Positions 34,838-37,482 of a stretch of 37,482 nucleotides of DNA are shown here, piece after piece. Source of the DNA: Bacteroidota bacterium (GTDB lineage: Bacteria; Bacteroidota; Bacteroidia; Flavobacteriales; Flavobacteriaceae); the NCBI GenBank assembly GCA_027619415.1, contig JAQCFO010000018.1, forward strand, positions 1 to 37,482, in the 5' to 3' direction. The notes below the pieces were generated by a model. The model was not told the origin of the DNA. It did not search any database and saw nothing but the letters and a program-made list of their open reading frames with translations. Both the position numbers and the translations under genes were made by a program. Position 1 is the first letter of the stretch, and every line of letters begins with the position of its first letter.

Positions 34838-34974
34838 ATGTTATATTGTTTTAAACAAAAATGAATATTTTTTCTTAAAAAAATGTTAATTAAGCATTAA
34901 TTTTTTGAACAATTAATGTGAATAACTCTCTCTAATACCATTTTTTGCTAAAAGCGTAATAAAAAGATCTTTAA

Positions 34975-36612
34975 TTAGTTCTTTGATAAATACTCATTAA
35001 GCAAGAATTCTGTTGAAGGATCATGATTGCCAATAGACTTATTTTCAATTTCTTTTAAAACTTTCGAGGCAAGCTGTTTTCCTAGTTCAACGCCCCACTG
35101 ATCATAGCTAAAAATATTCCAAATGACACCTTGAACAAAAATTTTGTGCTCGTACATTGCAATTAAGCTTCCAAGATTTTCGGGAGTTAATTTGTTTATC
35201 AAAAGAGTATTAGTTGGCTTATTTCCTTCAAAAACCTTAAAAGGAGTTAAGAAGGTTAAGTTTTCTTTACTAAACCCTGAGTTAGTTAACTCATTTTCAA
35301 CTTCTAATTTTGTTTTACCCATCATCAAAGCTTCTGTTTGAGCAAAGAAGTTAGACATTAACTTGTCATGCTGAGTATTGTTTTTATATAAAGGCTTATT
35401 AAAACCAATGAAATCGCAGGGTATTAACTTGGTGCCTTGGTGAATTAATTGAAAAAAAGCATGTTGAGAATTTGTCCCTGTATCCCCCCAAACAATACTC
35501 CCTGTTTGATACGGTATTTTTTTTCCAGACCTGTCTACGCTTTTCCCGTTGCTTTCCATTATAGCTTGCTGAAGATACGCGGGTAGTCTGCTTAAGTATT
35601 GAGTATATGGTATAACAGCTTCAGTTTCACATTTAAAAAAGTTGTTATACCATATGCTTATAAGAGATAAAACAATAGGAATATTTTTTTCCAAAGAAGA
35701 AGTCCTAAAGTGCTTATCCATTTTATTCGCTCCCAATAGCAACTTCTCAAAATTTTCATAACCAACGGCCAGGCTTATTGACAGGCCAACAGAACTCCAT
35801 AGTGAAAATCTCCCTCCAACCCAATCATTCATTGGAAAAACAAAGTCAGGGTTAATACCAAAGTTTTGAATTTCTTTCTGATTAGTTGAAACAGCAGCAA
35901 AATGTTTTATAATACTTTCTTCTCCTAAACTTGAAACTAGCCAATTTTTAATTGTAGAGGCATTAGAAATAGTTTCCTGAGTTGTAAAGGTTTTCGAAAC
36001 AATAACAAATAAAGTAGTTTCGGGATTTAAATCTTTTAAAACCTCTAATACATGATCTCCGTCTACATTTGAAACAAAATGTGTTTTTAATCTAGAAGAA
36101 TAATGCTTCAATGCTTCAACTACCATGACAGGGCCCAAATCAGACCCTCCAATACCAATATTTACAATGTCAGTGAACGCTTTATTAGCTGATCCTTTTA
36201 TTTTTTCAGAAATAACATTATCAGTAAATTCTTGAATTTTCCTTCTAGTTTGAATAATTGAAGGAACGAGGTCGTTGTTGTCAAGAAGTATTTTTTCATT
36301 CCCATCGGTTCGAATAGCCGTGTGTAATACAGCTCTATTTTCAGTTTCATTAATAACTTCACCATTAAACTGCTTTAAAATTGCCCCTTCAATATCACAC
36401 TCCCTGGCTAGTTGAAACAGCAAACTTAAAGCTTTGTCATCAAGTCTGTTTTTGGATATGTCAACTATAAAGTTTTCCCAACTAATCTTATAGTTATTAG
36501 AACTATTTGTTTTTATAAGATCTTTTATCTCAGCTGAGTTTATTTTACTAAAATGATCCTCCAACAACTTCCAAGTTTTGGTTTTAGTTGGGTTAATTTT
36601 TTTTAAAGACAT
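34975..36612 (-). CDS. pgi: Glucose-6-phosphate isomerase
   Basis: 545-residue glycolytic enzyme interconverting glucose-6-phosphate and fructose-6-phosphate. The family signatures GSIVWGDTGTNSQHAFFQLIHQG and the nearby active-site segment MESNGKSVDRSGKKI are intact, as are FVIVSKTFTTQET and DWVGGRFSLWSSVGL. The length is normal. It starts 24 bases after the M23 peptidase stop, so the two are probably co-transcribed. Confidence 0.97.
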   Translation of the reverse strand: MSLKKINPTKTKTWKLLEDHFSKINSAEIKDLIKTNSSNNYKISWENFIVDISKNRLDDKALSLLFQLARECDIEGAILKQFNGEVINETENRAVLHTAIRTDGNEKILLDNNDLVPSIIQTRRKIQEFTDNVISEKIKGSANKAFTDIVNIGIGGSDLGPVMVVEALKHYSSRLKTHFVSNVDGDHVLEVLKDLNPETTLFVIVSKTFTTQETISNASTIKNWLVSSLGEESIIKHFAAVSTNQKEIQNFGINPDFVFPMNDWVGGRFSLWSSVGLSISLAVGYENFEKLLLGANKMDKHFRTSSLEKNIPIVLSLISIWYNNFFKCETEAVIPYTQYLSRLPAYLQQAIMESNGKSVDRSGKKIPYQTGSIVWGDTGTNSQHAFFQLIHQGTKLIPCDFIGFNKPLYKNNTQHDKLMSNFFAQTEALMMGKTKLEVENELTNSGFSKENLTFLTPFKVFEGNKPTNTLLINKLTPENLGSLIAMYEHKIFVQGVIWNIFSYDQWGVELGKQLASKVLKEIENKSIGNHDPSTEFLLNEYLSKN

Positions 36613-36636
36613 TTAAAGAATATTTACTATTTTTTG

Positions 36637-37482
36637 TTAAAAGTTAATTCTGGACTTAATATTATCAAGTTGTTTTTTAATTGGCTTCATATAAGTTAAG
36701 TATTTTTCTTTTAACTCTTTAGATATGGGCTTGGCTTCAGGAAGTTGTTGTCTTAAAGGATCCACCTGTTTGCCATTTTTCCAAAACCTATAACAAACGT
36801 GAGGCCCTGAAGTATTACCGGTCATTCCTACTAAGCCTATAAAATCTCCCTGTTTAACAAACTGCCCAACTTTTACACCTCTCTTTTTCATGTGTAAATA
36901 TTGTGTTGAATAGGTGCCGTTGTGTTTAATCGTTACATAATTTCCGTTTGCTCTAGTATATCCTGATTTGATTACAGTCCCACTAGCCGTGGACCTAATT
37001 TCGGTTCCTATTGGAGCAGCAAAATCAGTTCCTAAATGAGGACGAATTCTTCCGTAGTAAGCAATTTTTCGTTTAAGATTATATCTTGAAGAAATTCTGC
37101 TAAACTGAACGGGAGTTCTTAAAAAAGCTCTTCTCAAATTTTTGCCATTTTCGTCAAAATATTCAATAATATTTCTTTCAGAATCTGTTTCAAATTCAAT
37201 CGCATAAAAAGGCTTCCCTCTGTGTTCAAAATAAGCTGAATGAATTCTATTTAACCCAACATAAATAGAATCATCAACATATTTTCCAGAATAGATGATT
37301 TTAAAATTATCACCTTTTTCAAGTCTAAAAAAATCAATAGACCAAGCGTAAATTTCAGAAAGTTCATTAGAAAGTAAAGGAGAAAGTTTTTTTGATTCCA
37401 TTTCTTCTGAAAGAGAGCTTTTAATAACTCCTTGAGCTTCAAACTCAAGAAACTTAACAGCTTTAGATTTTTTTTCAGCCCA
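36637..37482 (-). CDS. M23 family metallopeptidase, 5' end outside window
   Basis: Peptidoglycan endopeptidase of the LytM/M23 family. The frame is open to the right edge (282 codons visible), so the N-terminus, with the expected export signal, is missing; a Met at 37401 is internal, since the upstream 27 codons (FLEFEAQGVIKSSLSEE) fit the family. The zinc motif HLGTDFAAP and the YLHM motif are present. The last motif reads GPHVCYRFW where most M23 enzymes have HLHFE, so the third zinc ligand would be cysteine in place of histidine. It precedes pgi and the TonB receptor. Confidence 0.92.
   Translation of the reverse strand, partial: WAEKKSKAVKFLEFEAQGVIKSSLSEEMESKKLSPLLSNELSEIYAWSIDFFRLEKGDNFKIIYSGKYVDDSIYVGLNRIHSAYFEHRGKPFYAIEFETDSERNIIEYFDENGKNLRRAFLRTPVQFSRISSRYNLKRKIAYYGRIRPHLGTDFAAPIGTEIRSTASGTVIKSGYTRANGNYVTIKHNGTYSTQYLHMKKRGVKVGQFVKQGDFIGLVGMTGNTSGPHVCYRFWKNGKQVDPLRQQLPEAKPISKELKEKYLTYMKPIKKQLDNIKSRINF

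Noticed and set aside
34838-34974. Operator formed by ATTAATT/AATTAAT in front of the TonB receptor
   Set aside because: Short pure A/T arms like these are expected by chance in this composition.

Overview
This is an AT-rich, gene-dense stretch of a Bacteroidota chromosome, almost certainly from the class Flavobacteriia and probably a free-living aquatic member. The evidence is a SprE/PorW-type lipoprotein of the type IX secretion system next to a bactofilin, an ATP synthase operon that stops after the gamma subunit (beta and epsilon lie elsewhere), several families largely confined to Bacteroidota (DUF4254, DUF4292, DUF5687, DUF6341), a CarboxypepD_reg-like TonB-dependent receptor, promoters of the TAnnTTTG type, and a near absence of Shine-Dalgarno sequences. 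Spacing is tight: most genes are a few bases apart or overlap, three convergent pairs overlap or abut at their stop codons, and only one clear intrinsic terminator is visible. No gene-free stretch exceeds about 200 bases. No rRNA, tRNA, CRISPR array or insertion sequence was seen.

Layout. (1) 1-2981, minus strand: the start of a surface-polysaccharide operon, with a NusG/RfaH-like specialised antiterminator followed by a large multi-SLBB export protein that runs off the left edge. (2) 3182-7464: purD, a small membrane protein (DUF6341), a DUF4254 plus glycosyltransferase family 9 pair, and a PaaE-like flavin/2Fe-2S reductase. (3) 7579-12869: a DUF5687 membrane protein with its ABC ATPase, then sprE, bactofilin and atpZ. 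(4) 13019-17934: atpBEFHAG, with a nested hairpin between atpE and atpF. (5) 17982-21420: dut, a sugar-phosphate nucleotidyltransferase, a DUF4292 lipoprotein and an EnvC-like factor, an envelope-leaning operon. (6) 21422-26852: riboflavin synthase (minus), then pdxA, DUF177 (YceD), rpmF, fabH, accB and accC (plus), so fatty-acid initiation follows the L32 gene. A run of seven T-tracts spaced at about 10.5 bp sits directly in front of fabH. (7) 26849-29626, minus: tdk, alr and asd, covering nucleotide salvage and cell-wall precursors. (8) 29700-32064: rsmI and recJ, closed by a strong terminator. (9) 32114-37482, minus: an M23 peptidase entering from the right edge, pgi, and a TonB-dependent receptor.

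Most of the window is conserved core. I did not find a convincing new defence or mobile system. The points that most deserve a second look are regulatory or structural: the helically phased T-tracts at fabH, a 9-bp-arm palindrome between tdk and rsmI, the atpE-atpF hairpin, the hairpin between the antiterminator and export genes, an apparently near-leaderless DUF5687 transcript, and the conserved but unexplained DUF4254/GT9 and DUF4292/EnvC pairs.
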